This document shows, piece after piece, positions 1 to 8,336 of a stretch of DNA of 43,452 bases (within the stretch, counting starts at the first letter, position 1; each line of letters opens with the position of its first letter). Position numbers and translations under genes: made by a program. The notes beneath the pieces are model-generated. The model saw only the letters and a list, made by a program, of their open reading frames with translations. It did not search any database and was not told the origin of the DNA. This DNA comes from Myxococcus sp. (GTDB lineage Bacteria; Myxococcota; Myxococcia; Myxococcales; Myxococcaceae), in NCBI GenBank assembly GCA_014879945.1, contig JACSRE010000178.1:1-43452 (forward strand), given 5' to 3'.

Positions 1-774
1 CGCGTCGAGGAACGCGCGCACGTCGGGGTTTCGTGAGGCCTTCAGCTCGGCGACCGTGCCCTGGGCCACGATGCGCCGCCGCGCCAGCATCGCCATGCGA
101 TCAGAGATGCGGAACGCGCTGTCCATGTCGTGGGTGACGACGATCTGCGTGCAGCCCAGCTGCCGCTTCATCGAGAGGATCAGCTCGTCGATCACCCGCG
201 TCGAGATGGGGTCGAGGCCCGTCGAGGGCTCGTCGTAGAGGATGATCTCGGGCTCGATGGCGATCGCCCGCGCCAGCCCCACCCGCTTGCGCATGCCGCC
301 CGAGAGGTCGGACGGCCGCATGTGCTCGATGCCCGGCAGGTTCACCATCTTGAGGTTCTTCGCCACCCGGGCCTTCAGCTCGTCGTCCGAGAGCTTCAGG
401 TGCTCGTTGAGCGGGTAGGCGATGTTCTCGCCCACGGTGAGCGAGTCGAAGAGCGCCGCGCCCTGGAAGACCATCGACACCCGCTTGCGCACCTCACGGA
501 GCTCGAGCTCGTTCATGTGGGTGACGTCGCGGTCGTGGAGCAGCACCTGGCCCGCGTCGGGGTACAGCAGGCCGATGAGGATCTTCAACAGCACGCTCTT
601 GCCGGTGCCGGAGCCGCCGATGATGGTGAGCGTCTCGCCGCGCTTCACCTCGAGGTCGAGGCCCTCGAAGATCTTCTTGGCGCCGAAGGCCTTCCAGAGG
701 TTCACGAAGCGGATCACCGGCTCGGCGTCGTCGGCGGGCCCGGGCAGCGCGGTGCGTTGGGTCGTCTCGCTCAC
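1..774 (-). CDS. mlaF: Mla/Ttg2-type ABC transporter ATP-binding protein (3' end cut by window)
   Basis: This is the ATPase that powers phospholipid (or related lipid) movement between the two membranes together with the MlaE-type permease encoded just upstream. It starts with GTG at 774, two bases after the permease stop, and 258 codons are visible before the window edge. A Walker A (GGSGTGKS), the ABC signature (LSGGMRKR) and a Walker B followed by a D-loop (IILYDEPSTGLDP) are all readable on the minus strand, as is the switch-region His (VVTHD). The family is usually 250-280 residues, so only a few C-terminal residues should be missing. An MlaD-type substrate-binding gene would be expected further left, outside the window. 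The family call is firm; the exact substrate is not known. Confidence 0.93.
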   Translation of the reverse strand, partial: MSETTQRTALPGPADDAEPVIRFVNLWKAFGAKKIFEGLDLEVKRGETLTIIGGSGTGKSVLLKILIGLLYPDAGQVLLHDRDVTHMNELELREVRKRVSMVFQGAALFDSLTVGENIAYPLNEHLKLSDDELKARVAKNLKMVNLPGIEHMRPSDLSGGMRKRVGLARAIAIEPEIILYDEPSTGLDPISTRVIDELILSMKRQLGCTQIVVTHDMDSAFRISDRMAMLARRRIVAQGTVAELKASRNPDVRAFLDA

Positions 775-776
775 GG

Positions 777-1637
777 TCAGAAGGCCAGGAACAGCTTGGT
801 CATGAAGAAGTCCGACAGGCACACCGACACCGAGGTGATCGCCACCGTCTCGGTGGTGGCCATGCCCACGCCCTCGGTGCCGCCGGTGACCGAGAAGCCC
901 TTGAAGCAGCCCACCACCGCGATGATGAGGCCGAAGACGAAGCTCTTGAAGATGCCGCCGCCGAAGTCCATCAGCGAGGCGGTCTCGATGGCCGAGCGGA
1001 AGTACTGATCGTACGGAATGTCGTACTGCTGGTTCACCACCACCGAGCCGGCCACCAGGCCGAAGACGTCGGCGAGCGCGGTGAGCGCCGGCAGCACCAC
1101 CGCGCAGGCCAGCACGCGCGGCGTGACCAGCTTCTTGATCGGGTCGGCCCCCAGCGCGGCGATGGCGTCGATCTGCTCGGTGACGCGCATCGAGCCCAGC
1201 TCCGCGGTGATGCCCGAGCCGATGCGCGCGCCCACCGTCAGCGCGGTCAGCACCGGCCCCAGCTCGCGGAACAGGGTGAGGATCACCACCTTGCCCACCG
1301 TGTGCTGCACGCCGAACTTCGCCAGGAAGTAGGCGAACTGGAGCGAGAGCACCAGGCCGGCGAAGAGCGCCACCAGGGTGGCGATCGAGAGCGAGCGCAC
1401 GCCCAGCATCACGATCTGGTACGCGGTGGCGCCCAGCGCGAGCGGCGGCGTCACCGCGCGGCGCATGGCGCGGGTGAACATGAACACCATGCCGCCCAGG
1501 TCCATCCACCCCCGGTTGATGCGCGCCGAGAAGGGGATGATGGCCTCGAGCTCCTGCTTCACCAGCTCGGCGAGCTCGAGCTCGGTGGCCTCGGGCGCCT
1601 CGGGCGGCGGGGGCGTCTGCGGGGTCGGCTCGCTCAT
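777..1637 (-). CDS. mlaE: MlaE/YrbE-family ABC transporter permease
   Basis: A 286-residue inner-membrane permease of the MlaE (DUF140) family. It forms the membrane part of the lipid transporter with the adjacent ATPase. The first ~35 residues are Pro/Glu-rich and cytoplasmic. The rest shows several hydrophobic segments and the family-typical stretch with GARIGSGITAELGSM and a nearby Glu/Gln-Ile-Asp-Ala motif (residues ~135-160). Its ATG overlaps the stop of the upstream lipoprotein gene (ATGA), and the ATPase gene starts two bases after its own stop, so the three genes are surely one operon. The length is somewhat above the common ~260 residues because of the N-terminal extension. Confidence 0.93.
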   Translation of the reverse strand: MSEPTPQTPPPPEAPEATELELAELVKQELEAIIPFSARINRGWMDLGGMVFMFTRAMRRAVTPPLALGATAYQIVMLGVRSLSIATLVALFAGLVLSLQFAYFLAKFGVQHTVGKVVILTLFRELGPVLTALTVGARIGSGITAELGSMRVTEQIDAIAALGADPIKKLVTPRVLACAVVLPALTALADVFGLVAGSVVVNQQYDIPYDQYFRSAIETASLMDFGGGIFKSFVFGLIIAVVGCFKGFSVTGGTEGVGMATTETVAITSVSVCLSDFFMTKLFLAF

Positions 1638-2131
1638 GGCGCCGACTCCTGCGCGAAGCCCGCGACGAGGGCGTCGAAGGTGCTCTGCGCGGTGGCCCGC
1701 GCGCCCCGTGGCGAGACGTAGGTGAAGTCGTGCACGCAGCCGTTCTTCTTGAGCACCACCACCTCGACCTCGGCGGGCACCCCGTCGATCGACACCTCAT
1801 AGAGCGAGCGCAGCGCGGCCCGGCCGTCGATCGTCTCGTGCTTGCGGGCCGTCAGCGTGCGCTCGTCGAAGCCGAAGAGCAGGTGGGTGGTGAGCACCTC
1901 GAGCGAGGGGTCTCCGTGGTCCTGACAGACGGCGTTGAGGGCGATCAGGTGCCCCGAGCCTTTCGCCGTCCACGCCAGATCGTTGCCCGCGAACGACACC
2001 CGTCGCCAGCCCGCCTCGGGCGGCGCCGCCACCCGGTAGCGCACGTTGTCGCGGGCGAACTGCCCATCTCGCAGCCCGCCGCTACAGGCGCCCAGGAGCA
2101 GCAGACCCACATATGCCGACAGCCGACGCAT
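1634..2131 (-). CDS. small lipoprotein encoded with the Mla transporter
   Basis: A 165-residue protein beginning MRRLSAY, followed by a hydrophobic stretch and a lipobox L-G-A-C with the acylated Cys at residue 16. I chose the ATG at 2131 because the longer reading frame (from 2164) would put 11 polar residues in front of the signal peptide. The mature part has no domain I recognise; it contains two further Cys and a basic patch near the C terminus. The stop overlaps the start of the MlaE-type permease gene by four bases, which implies translational coupling. A periplasmic or outer-membrane accessory role in lipid transport is a guess from position only; it is not MlaA or MlaC by sequence. 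Confidence 0.8.
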   Translation of the reverse strand: MRRLSAYVGLLLLGACSGGLRDGQFARDNVRYRVAAPPEAGWRRVSFAGNDLAWTAKGSGHLIALNAVCQDHGDPSLEVLTTHLLFGFDERTLTARKHETIDGRAALRSLYEVSIDGVPAEVEVVVLKKNGCVHDFTYVSPRGARATAQSTFDALVAGFAQESAP

Positions 2132-2181
2132 CGGCCCGGAGCTAAACCCCACCCCGCCCCGCAAAGCACGAAAAGTTGACT

Positions 2182-2212
2182 CTACACGGGCGTTCAGGGA
2201 GCATACTGAACG
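2182..2212 (+). promoter_or_regulatory. LexA operator/promoter region of lexA
   Basis: Bases 2182-2197 fit the Myxococcus LexA-site consensus CTRHAMRYBYGTTCAG, as I recall it from published work, at 15 of 16 positions. The GTTCAG half is the right arm of that site and also the left arm of a perfect 7-base inverted repeat, CGTTCAG (2191-2197) / CTGAACG (2206-2212), separated by 8 bases. A -35-like TTGACT lies at 2176-2181, so a bound repressor would cover the promoter. The site sits 27 bases upstream of the lexA GTG start, as expected for autoregulation. Confidence 0.7.
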
Positions 2213-2238
2213 TTCGTTTCCGACTGAAAGGGTGTCCC

Positions 2239-2898
2239 GTGGAAGAGCTCACCGACCGTCAGAAAGAGATCCTCTCTTTCATCACCCGCACCTCGGAGGA
2301 GCGCGGCTTCCCGCCGACGATTCGAGAGATCGGCGAAGAGATGGGCATCGCCTCGACCAACGGCGTCAACGATCACCTCAAGGCGCTGGAGCGCAAGGGG
2401 TACCTCACGCGCGGCGAGCAGCAGAGCCGGTCGCTGGTGCCCACCAAGCGGGCCCGCCTGGTGCTGGGGCTGGGCCAGAACAAGCGTGACTCGACGATGA
2501 TCGACGTGCCGCTGCTGGGCCGGGTGGCCGCCGGCGCGCCCCTGCTGGCGACCGAGAACATCGAAGACTCGGTGCGCATCGACTCGTTCCTGCTGGGAGG
2601 CTCGGGCGGCAAAGAGGTGTTCGCGCTGCGGGTCAAGGGCGAGTCGATGATCGACGACGGCATCTACGACGGCGACTTCCTCTTCGTGCGCAAGGCGCCC
2701 AGCGCGTCGGCGGGCGACATCGTGGTGGCGCTGATCGAAGACGAGGCCACGGTGAAGCGGTACTTCCCCGAGGGCGACCGCATTCGGTTTCAGCCGGCCA
2801 ACAAGACGATGCAGCCGATCTACGTGCACAAGGCGCAGTTCAAGCAGACGATGATTCTGGGCAAGGTCGTCGGCGTGTACCGCAAGGTCGTCGGCTAG
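2239..2898 (+). CDS. lexA: LexA repressor, SOS regulator and self-cleaving protease
   Basis: A 219-residue LexA. The N-terminal winged helix-turn-helix (residues ~1-65) contains the recognition region around [10 protein letters not shown] and [18 protein letters not shown]. The autocleavage site is Ala98-Gly99 in VAAGAP. The catalytic dyad is Ser136 (KGESMI) and Lys173 (EATVKRYF). Activated RecA triggers cleavage and so derepresses SOS genes. I chose GTG at 2239 rather than the TTG at 2176: it has an AAAGGG ribosome site six bases upstream, gives the usual LexA N terminus (VEELTDRQ), and lies downstream of the operator. It is convergent with the TPR lipoprotein gene, with a single base between the stops. 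Confidence 0.97.
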   Translation: MEELTDRQKEILSFITRTSEERGFPPTIREIGEEMGIASTNGVNDHLKALERKGYLTRGEQQSRSLVPTKRARLVLGLGQNKRDSTMIDVPLLGRVAAGAPLLATENIEDSVRIDSFLLGGSGGKEVFALRVKGESMIDDGIYDGDFLFVRKAPSASAGDIVVALIEDEATVKRYFPEGDRIRFQPANKTMQPIYVHKAQFKQTMILGKVVGVYRKVVG

Positions 2899-2899
2899 C

Positions 2900-4054
2900 T
2901 CACGGGCACTTCGCGGGCGCGACGCGCGCGCAGGCCACCTTCACCAGCTCGGCCTTGCCCAGCTCCTTCGCGGCGCGGGCCAGCGCCAGCTGGAGCAGCT
3001 CGTTCTTCTGCTGCTCCTCCTCTGCCCCCACCGCCTCGAGCAGCTTGAGCCCGTCGGCCTTGCGGCCCAGGAGCCCGAGGAAGTGCGCCAGCTCCATCGA
3101 CTCCCGCACCTCTTCGCCGTTGGCGGTGGCGAGCGCCTTCTCGAGCTCCTTCTCGGCGCACGGCTTGTCCTTGCGGGCCAGGCACAGGCGGCCCAGGCCG
3201 ACGTGGTAGAGGGCCTGATCCTTCGCGGCGAGCGCCTTGTTCCAGGCGGCCTCGGCCTGCGCGAGGCGGCCCTGGCGGAGCTCGAGCTCGGCGACCAGCT
3301 CCCACGCGGTGGCGTCTTTCTCGGCGGCCTTCGCGTAGGCGGCGATGGCGTCGTCCCACCGGCTGACCTCGACGAGGCGATCGCCGAGCTCCTGAAAGAG
3401 CTCGGGCGAGGTGACGCCCTTGTCCCGGGCCTGCTCCAGCACCTCGAGGGCGCGGGCGGGCTTGCTGGCCCTGGTGAGCTCCTGCGCGGCCTTCACCACC
3501 AGCTCGACCTGCGCCTTGGCGGGCGCGGCGTCGGCGGCCAAGAGGTACCGCCGCACGGCCTCGTCGAGCTCGCCCCGCTCCAGCGCCGCGTCGCCGAGCG
3601 ACTCGTGGGCGTTGAAGTCGTTGGGGTTGAGCTCGATGGCCCTGGCGAGCGCCTGGGCCGACTTCTCCTTCTGCTCCTTGATGGCGTACAGCAGGCCCAG
3701 GCGGCTCCAGGTGGTGCTGCGCCTGGGCTCGAGCAGCAGGGCGGCCTCGAAGCGGGCGATGGCCTCGTCGACGCGCTGCTCGGTCATCAACAGCTCGCCC
3801 TCGGCGCCGGGGAGCCGCTTGTCGTCGGGCGAGAGCCGGCGCACCTCGTCGAAGTGCGCGTGGGCCTCTTTGAAGTCGCCCTTGAGGTACGCCGCGGTGG
3901 CGGCCACGTAGTGCCCGTCGGCCTCGACCTTCGGGTCCACGGGGGGCGGGTCTTTCTTGCAGGCGCAGGCGGCGCCGAGGAGCGCGAGGGTGAACAGGCA
4001 GACCAGCGCGCGGGGCGCGCGCGCCGCGGCGCTGCGGTGGGCGGCGGGCGGCAT
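2900..4054 (-). CDS. TPR-repeat lipoprotein
   Basis: A 384-residue protein made almost entirely of tetratricopeptide repeats after an N-terminal signal sequence. The hydrophobic stretch ends in LLGAAC with Cys30 as likely lipidation site (the -3 residue is Gly, so the lipobox is weak). About eight TPR-like units follow, for example around AAYLKGDFKEAHAHFDEV and IARFEAALLLEP. The longer open frame upstream (to 4534) is an antisense artefact over the next gene, so I use the ATG at 4054. It is the last gene of the operon with a second TPR protein and a phospholipase D-family protein. Such lipoproteins are scaffolds in the envelope; the partner is unknown. Confidence 0.82.
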   Translation of the reverse strand: MPPAAHRSAAARAPRALVCLFTLALLGAACACKKDPPPVDPKVEADGHYVAATAAYLKGDFKEAHAHFDEVRRLSPDDKRLPGAEGELLMTEQRVDEAIARFEAALLLEPRRSTTWSRLGLLYAIKEQKEKSAQALARAIELNPNDFNAHESLGDAALERGELDEAVRRYLLAADAAPAKAQVELVVKAAQELTRASKPARALEVLEQARDKGVTSPELFQELGDRLVEVSRWDDAIAAYAKAAEKDATAWELVAELELRQGRLAQAEAAWNKALAAKDQALYHVGLGRLCLARKDKPCAEKELEKALATANGEEVRESMELAHFLGLLGRKADGLKLLEAVGAEEEQQKNELLQLALARAAKELGKAELVKVACARVAPAKCP

Positions 4055-4059
4055 GGGCG

Positions 4060-4656
4060 TCACGCGCGACCGAGGCGTTGCAGCAGGCGCTGCTTGCTGT
4101 CGAGGGCCTGCGCGTGGTGCGGCGCGGCCGCGAGCAGGGCGTCGAGCGTCTGGAGCGCGTCGTCGGGCCGGTCGAGCGCGCTCAAGGCGGCGGCGCGGTT
4201 GTAGCGCGCGGTCTGGTGGGTTGGGTCGAGCGCGAGGGCGTCGTCGCAGGCCTTGAGCGCCTCTTCCTTGCGGCCGGCGACCAGCAGCGCCAGCCCATAG
4301 TTGGCGTGCACCTCGGGCAGCATCGGGCCCCAGCGCAGCGCGGCCTTGAGCACCTCGAGCGCCCGGGCCGCCGCGGTGGCGTCTCCGGCGCGGGCCTTCT
4401 CGAGCAGCGCGGCGCCGAGGTTGGAGCGGTACTCGGACACCTCGGGCTCGACGGCGACCGCCTTCTCGAAGTGGGCGATGGCCGCCTCGAGCTGCCCCTG
4501 CCTGAAGGCCAGCGCGCCCCGCGCGTACTGCCACAGCCCGCGCTCCTTCATCGCCGCGGGCGCCGCCTGCAGGGCCGCGACGGCGCCCGTCAGATCGCCC
4601 CGGTTCTCGAGCGCGCGCGCCTTGTCGAGGAGCGCGTCGAGCGCGGCGGTCGTCAT
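4060..4656 (-). CDS. cytoplasmic TPR-repeat protein
   Basis: A 198-residue protein with about five TPR units and no signal peptide, beginning MTTAALDALLDKARALENRG. The ATG at 4656 shares its A with the TGA stop of the phospholipase D-family gene (TGATGA), a classic translational-coupling arrangement, which is why I prefer it to the start at 4689. The next gene begins five bases after its stop. TPRs mediate protein-protein contacts, and position suggests a complex with one or both neighbours. No enzymatic motif is present. Confidence 0.82.
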   Translation of the reverse strand: MTTAALDALLDKARALENRGDLTGAVAALQAAPAAMKERGLWQYARGALAFRQGQLEAAIAHFEKAVAVEPEVSEYRSNLGAALLEKARAGDATAAARALEVLKAALRWGPMLPEVHANYGLALLVAGRKEEALKACDDALALDPTHQTARYNRAAALSALDRPDDALQTLDALLAAAPHHAQALDSKQRLLQRLGRA

Positions 4657-6035
4657 CAGAACGTCCACGCCGCGAGCGAGAGCGCCCACTGCTTCAAGTT
4701 GGTGACGAAGCTCTCTTTCTTCAGCTCCGCCATCGTCACCTGCGTCGTCTCTTTGAGGCCCCCGGCGAAGCGCTGCTCGAGCGACCTCGCCGTGCTGGGG
4801 TCGGTCACCGCCAGGGCGATCTCGGCGTCGGTGTTCTTGGAGCGGCCGTTGAGGTTGACCGAGCCGACGATGCTGAACTCGCCGTCGAAGGTGGCGGTCT
4901 TCGCGTGCAGCGTGCCGCCGTGCTTCTCGTAGATCTTCACGCCGGCCTTCATCATGTCGTCGTAGAAGTGGCGGGCCGCGTCCGAGACGAAGCCCATGTC
5001 GTTGGCCTCGCGGCTGTTGGTCATCACCTTCACGTCGACGCCGCGCCTGGCGGCCGCGATGAGGGCCTTGCGGACCTCGGGCGGCGGCAGGAAGTACGCG
5101 TTCTCGATGGTGATGCTCTTCTGGGCGGTGTCGATGGAGCGCGTGTAGAGCTTCGTGGCCGCCTCTTCGAGGCCCTTCACCTCGGGGTTGTGCTGCACCA
5201 CGCGCACCGAGGGGCCGCCTTCTCTGGCGACCAGCGGCGGGTACAGCTTCGCCTTCGCGGCCTCAGCGATGGGGGCGCCGGCCTCGTTCCAGTTGCGCAA
5301 GAACGCGTTCATCGAGTCGCGCACCGCGGGGCCCTCGAGCTTGATGTCGGTGTCGCGCCAGGCGTCGGTGCCGTTGCCCTGCTTGCCGCCGCCGCGCGAG
5401 AGCACCATCTTGCCCGAGCCGCCGAGCGCGTACTCGTCGGCGATGTTCATGCCGCCCAGCACCGCCTGCTGCCCGTCGACGATCAGGTTCTTCTCGTGCC
5501 AGCGATCGTTGATGTCCCACACCTTCCACTTCTCGCCGTAGGCGCGCACGTCGACGCCCGCGTCCTTCATCATCTGGAACATCTTCGGGTCGGCGCGCCC
5601 CGAGCCCATGGCGTCGTAGATGACGCGCACTTCGACGCCCTCTTTCGCCTTCGCCGCCAGCTGGTTGGCCAGCTTCCAGCCCGTCTCGTCGGAGTTGAAG
5701 ATGAACGTCTGGAAGCAGACCGAGTGTTTGGCGCTCCCGATCATCTTCTCGCGCTCGGCGAAGGACTGAACGCCGTCGTAGAGCATCGACACGGTGTTAC
5801 CGGCGACGTTGCGCGACTTCGTCTCGGAGTCGAGCCGCGCCTCGAAGGCCGCGGAGCGGAAGCCCGACGGCGGCGGGGCGGTGGGCGGCGGGGTGGCCAC
5901 CTTCTTCACCTGCGCGCCTTGCGCGGCCCAGCCCTTCTGGGGCTGCGTCACGGCGGGGGTCGAGGCCTGCGGCTGCGGCTTCGCGACGGTGGGCTGCGCG
6001 GCGGTCTGCGGGACGTTCGGGCGCTGAACCTTCAT
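4656..6035 (-). CDS. phospholipase D / cardiolipin synthase-family protein
   Basis: A 459-residue protein with two complete HKD catalytic motifs: H180-x-K182-x4-D187 (followed by GGMN) and H377-x-K379-x4-D384 (followed by GSVN). The paired motifs form one active site that transfers or hydrolyses phosphatidyl groups through a phospho-histidine intermediate. The first ~60 residues are Pro/Gln/Ala-rich and low in complexity, with no signal peptide or membrane helix, so it differs from ClsA (two N-terminal helices) and looks more like a soluble ClsB-type or secreted-type enzyme. It is the first gene of an operon with two TPR proteins. Family is firm; whether it makes cardiolipin or cleaves phospholipid cannot be read from sequence. 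Confidence 0.88.
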   Translation of the reverse strand: MKVQRPNVPQTAAQPTVAKPQPQASTPAVTQPQKGWAAQGAQVKKVATPPPTAPPPSGFRSAAFEARLDSETKSRNVAGNTVSMLYDGVQSFAEREKMIGSAKHSVCFQTFIFNSDETGWKLANQLAAKAKEGVEVRVIYDAMGSGRADPKMFQMMKDAGVDVRAYGEKWKVWDINDRWHEKNLIVDGQQAVLGGMNIADEYALGGSGKMVLSRGGGKQGNGTDAWRDTDIKLEGPAVRDSMNAFLRNWNEAGAPIAEAAKAKLYPPLVAREGGPSVRVVQHNPEVKGLEEAATKLYTRSIDTAQKSITIENAYFLPPPEVRKALIAAARRGVDVKVMTNSREANDMGFVSDAARHFYDDMMKAGVKIYEKHGGTLHAKTATFDGEFSIVGSVNLNGRSKNTDAEIALAVTDPSTARSLEQRFAGGLKETTQVTMAELKKESFVTNLKQWALSLAAWTF

Positions 6036-6084
6036 GCGCCAGTCTTAGCGCCCTCGCCTACCGCTCGTCACTTCCTCGCGACGG

Positions 6085-7530
6085 CTACCGCCCCACGCTC
6101 ATGGGCGACAGGAAGGCCAGCGGCTGCCGCTTGACGACCCCCGAGTGGGAGTCGGTGATGACGATGGTGAGCTCGAGCGGGCCTTTGACGAGCTCGCGCT
6201 TGATGCTCACCATCGCCGGCACCCGCGCGTCGGCCAGCGACGCCAGCTCGACGTCGGGCGTGCCGAGCACCACCTCGATGGGCACCGGCGCCTCGATGCT
6301 CAGGTGGAACCGCGAGGGCTCGGGGTTCTTGTTCACCAGGTGGATCTCGAAGGGGTTTCGCACCACCTCGGCGGTCATCACGAAGGGGTTGGAGCCCTTG
6401 GTGCGGATCACGTTCGACTCGAAGGGCGTGCGGGTGGCGAGGCTGAAGCCCAGGGTGCCGAGCGAGAGCAGCATCAGCGCGGAGTACACGGCCAGCCGTG
6501 GGCGCAGCACCGTGCGCCCCTTGCCGATGAGCTCGTGGTGCGAGGCGAAGCCGATGAGCTCGGGCGGCCGCTTGAGCTTGTGCATCACGTCATCACAGGC
6601 GTCGACGCACTGCAGGCAGGCCAGGCACTCCATCTGCATGCCGTTGCGAATGTCGATGCCGGTCGGGCACACCACGACGCAGCGGTTGCAGTCGACGCAG
6701 TCGCCCTTCGGCGCCGCGGCGGGCGCCTTCGACACCTTGCCGCGCGGCTCGCCCCGCTTCTCGAAGTACGAGACGGTGATCGAGTCTTTGTCGTGGAGCA
6801 CCGACTGCAGGCGGCCGTAGGGGCACAGCACCACGCAGAACTGCTCGCGGAACCAGGTGAAGTTGAACATCAAGACGGCGGTGAAGCCCATCACCAGCAG
6901 GAAGGCCTCGGGGTGCGCGCGCGGGCCGTCGAGGATCATCGCCAACAGCTCCCGCGGCCCGACGAAGATGGCGGCGGCGGCCTGGGCGATGTTGAGCGAG
7001 ACGAACAGGAACACGGCGTACTTCGCCGCGCGCAGGCCCAGCTTCCTGGCGCTCCACGGCGCGGCGTCGAGCTTGAGGCGCTGCTCGCGGCTGCCCTCGA
7101 AGAAGCGCTCGATGGGCCGATAGACGCCCTCGAGGAACACCGTCTGGGGGCACGCCCAGCCGCACCACACCCGGCCGCGCCAGGCGGTCAGCGCGAGCAG
7201 CCCGAAGGCGAAGCTCAGCACCAGCAGCAGCACCATCCAGAAGTCCTGGGCGTTGAAGGTGGCGCCGAAGAGGTAGAAGCGGCGCGCGGCGGCGTCGAGC
7301 TGAATGGCCGGCTTGCCGCCGATCTCGACGAGCGGCATCACCACGTAGAAGGCGATCAGCAGCGCGAACACCACGCGGCGCCGCGTCATCCACTTCCCCT
7401 TGACGTCGGCCGGCTGCATCTTGATGCGCGAGCCGTCGTGCTTCATCGTGCCCAACGTCGACGGCGGCACCGCGTGCGTGGGCAGCAGCGGAAGCCTGGT
7501 CGGCGGGGTGGGCTCGGTGGGCGACGTCAT
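6085..7530 (-). CDS. ccoG: CcoG/FixG/RdxA, ferredoxin-type cbb3 oxidase assembly protein
   Basis: A 481-residue membrane iron-sulfur protein needed for cbb3 oxidase maturation; in studied bacteria CcoG is a Cu(II) reductase that supplies Cu(I). The sequence shows about five membrane segments, the conserved CGWACPQTVF motif, a 2x[4Fe-4S] ferredoxin segment (CVDCNRCVVVCP and CLACLQCVDAC), and the FixG C-terminal Ig-like domain (last ~120 residues, periplasmic). It is the last gene of the cco cluster, 82 bases after ccoP. That gap could hold its own promoter, though I see no clear one. Its start has a GGAG-like site (TTAAGGAC) upstream. Confidence 0.95.
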   Translation of the reverse strand: MTSPTEPTPPTRLPLLPTHAVPPSTLGTMKHDGSRIKMQPADVKGKWMTRRRVVFALLIAFYVVMPLVEIGGKPAIQLDAAARRFYLFGATFNAQDFWMVLLLVLSFAFGLLALTAWRGRVWCGWACPQTVFLEGVYRPIERFFEGSREQRLKLDAAPWSARKLGLRAAKYAVFLFVSLNIAQAAAAIFVGPRELLAMILDGPRAHPEAFLLVMGFTAVLMFNFTWFREQFCVVLCPYGRLQSVLHDKDSITVSYFEKRGEPRGKVSKAPAAAPKGDCVDCNRCVVVCPTGIDIRNGMQMECLACLQCVDACDDVMHKLKRPPELIGFASHHELIGKGRTVLRPRLAVYSALMLLSLGTLGFSLATRTPFESNVIRTKGSNPFVMTAEVVRNPFEIHLVNKNPEPSRFHLSIEAPVPIEVVLGTPDVELASLADARVPAMVSIKRELVKGPLELTIVITDSHSGVVKRQPLAFLSPMSVGR

Positions 7531-7612
7531 GGCGGGGGTCCTTAAGGAGCGTTCATCACGGTGGATGCAACAGCCCTCGGGAGGGGTTCAGGGCGCCCCA
7601 CCGGGCCTTGGC

Positions 7613-8155
7613 CTACTCGACCGGGTCCCCCTGAGGCTCCTTGCCCGGCAGGTTCTTGCCCTTGAGCGACAGCACGTACGCGGTGACGTTGCGGGCCTTG
7701 GTGTCACCGATCACCGGTCCCCAGGCTGGCATGCCCTTGTCGGGGAAGCCCTCGGCCACGGCCTTCAAGATGGCAGTGCCGCTCGCGCCGTGAATCCAGA
7801 ACTTGTCGGTGAGGTTGGGCCCCACGAGGCCCTCGGCGTTGGCGCCGTGGCAGGCCGCGCACGTGCCCGCGTACACCTTCTGGCCTTCGGCGATCGCCTC
7901 GCTGCTGGCGGCCAGCGTGGTGAGCGCCTCTTCCGAGGTGGGGTTGGCGGTGGCGCGCTGCTTCTTCAGCGCGGCCACGTCGGCCTGGTACACCTCGGGC
8001 GGCGACGGGAAGGTGTCGGTGGTGTGGTACGCCAGCCAGTACCCGAAGCCGAAGACGATCGAGCCGAAGAGAATCACCAGCCACCACCGCGGCATGTGGT
8101 TGTCCTCTTCGAGGATGTCGTCGTACTTCCGCAGCGTCTTGTCGTCCGAGCTCAC
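7613..8155 (-). CDS. ccoP: CcoP, cytochrome c subunit of cbb3 oxidase, single-haem form
   Basis: A 180-residue membrane-anchored cytochrome c. The N terminus has the CcoP-type anchor (DNHMPRWW at residues 18-25, then one helix to ~44) and the family YQADVAALKK segment. One haem site is present, C99-x-x-C102-H103, with Met142 as likely sixth ligand. Classical CcoP has two haem c domains and ~300 residues, so one whole domain is lacking; no second CxxCH occurs. The GTG start overlaps the ccoQ stop by four bases (GTGA). It passes electrons from soluble or bc1-linked cytochrome c to the CcoNO core. Confidence 0.92.
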   Translation of the reverse strand: MSSDDKTLRKYDDILEEDNHMPRWWLVILFGSIVFGFGYWLAYHTTDTFPSPPEVYQADVAALKKQRATANPTSEEALTTLAASSEAIAEGQKVYAGTCAACHGANAEGLVGPNLTDKFWIHGASGTAILKAVAEGFPDKGMPAWGPVIGDTKARNVTAYVLSLKGKNLPGKEPQGDPVE

Positions 8156-8334
8156 GGCCGGGCCTCCTTCGAGGGCTCATCGTTCAGGGGGAGCGCGGCG
8201 AGCGGCTCGTAGTCGCCCTTGCGCTTGAAGAGGAACGTGCGCGCCACCAGCACCAGGAACGCGCTCAGGAAGATGACGAGCGCGAGCAGCGGCAAGGTGG
8301 TGGACTCCATGTTGGCGAAGAACTGTTTGTACAT
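8152..8334 (-). CDS. ccoQ: CcoQ/FixQ small subunit of cbb3 oxidase
   Basis: A 60-residue single-helix protein (hydrophobic residues ~14-34, then RTFLFKRKGDYEPLAALPL). Length, topology and position between ccoNO and ccoP match CcoQ, which stabilises the cbb3 complex. The ATG lies two bases after the ccoNO stop. The sequence is little conserved in the family, so the call rests on context plus topology. Confidence 0.88.
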   Translation of the reverse strand: MYKQFFANMESTTLPLLALVIFLSAFLVLVARTFLFKRKGDYEPLAALPLNDEPSKEARP

Positions 8335-8336
8335 GG

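Noticed and set aside
130-1008. Long plus-strand frame opposite mlaF and mlaE
   Set aside because: It is His/Arg/Val-rich, a typical antisense shadow of GC-rich coding sequence; the minus strand carries intact ABC transporter motifs.
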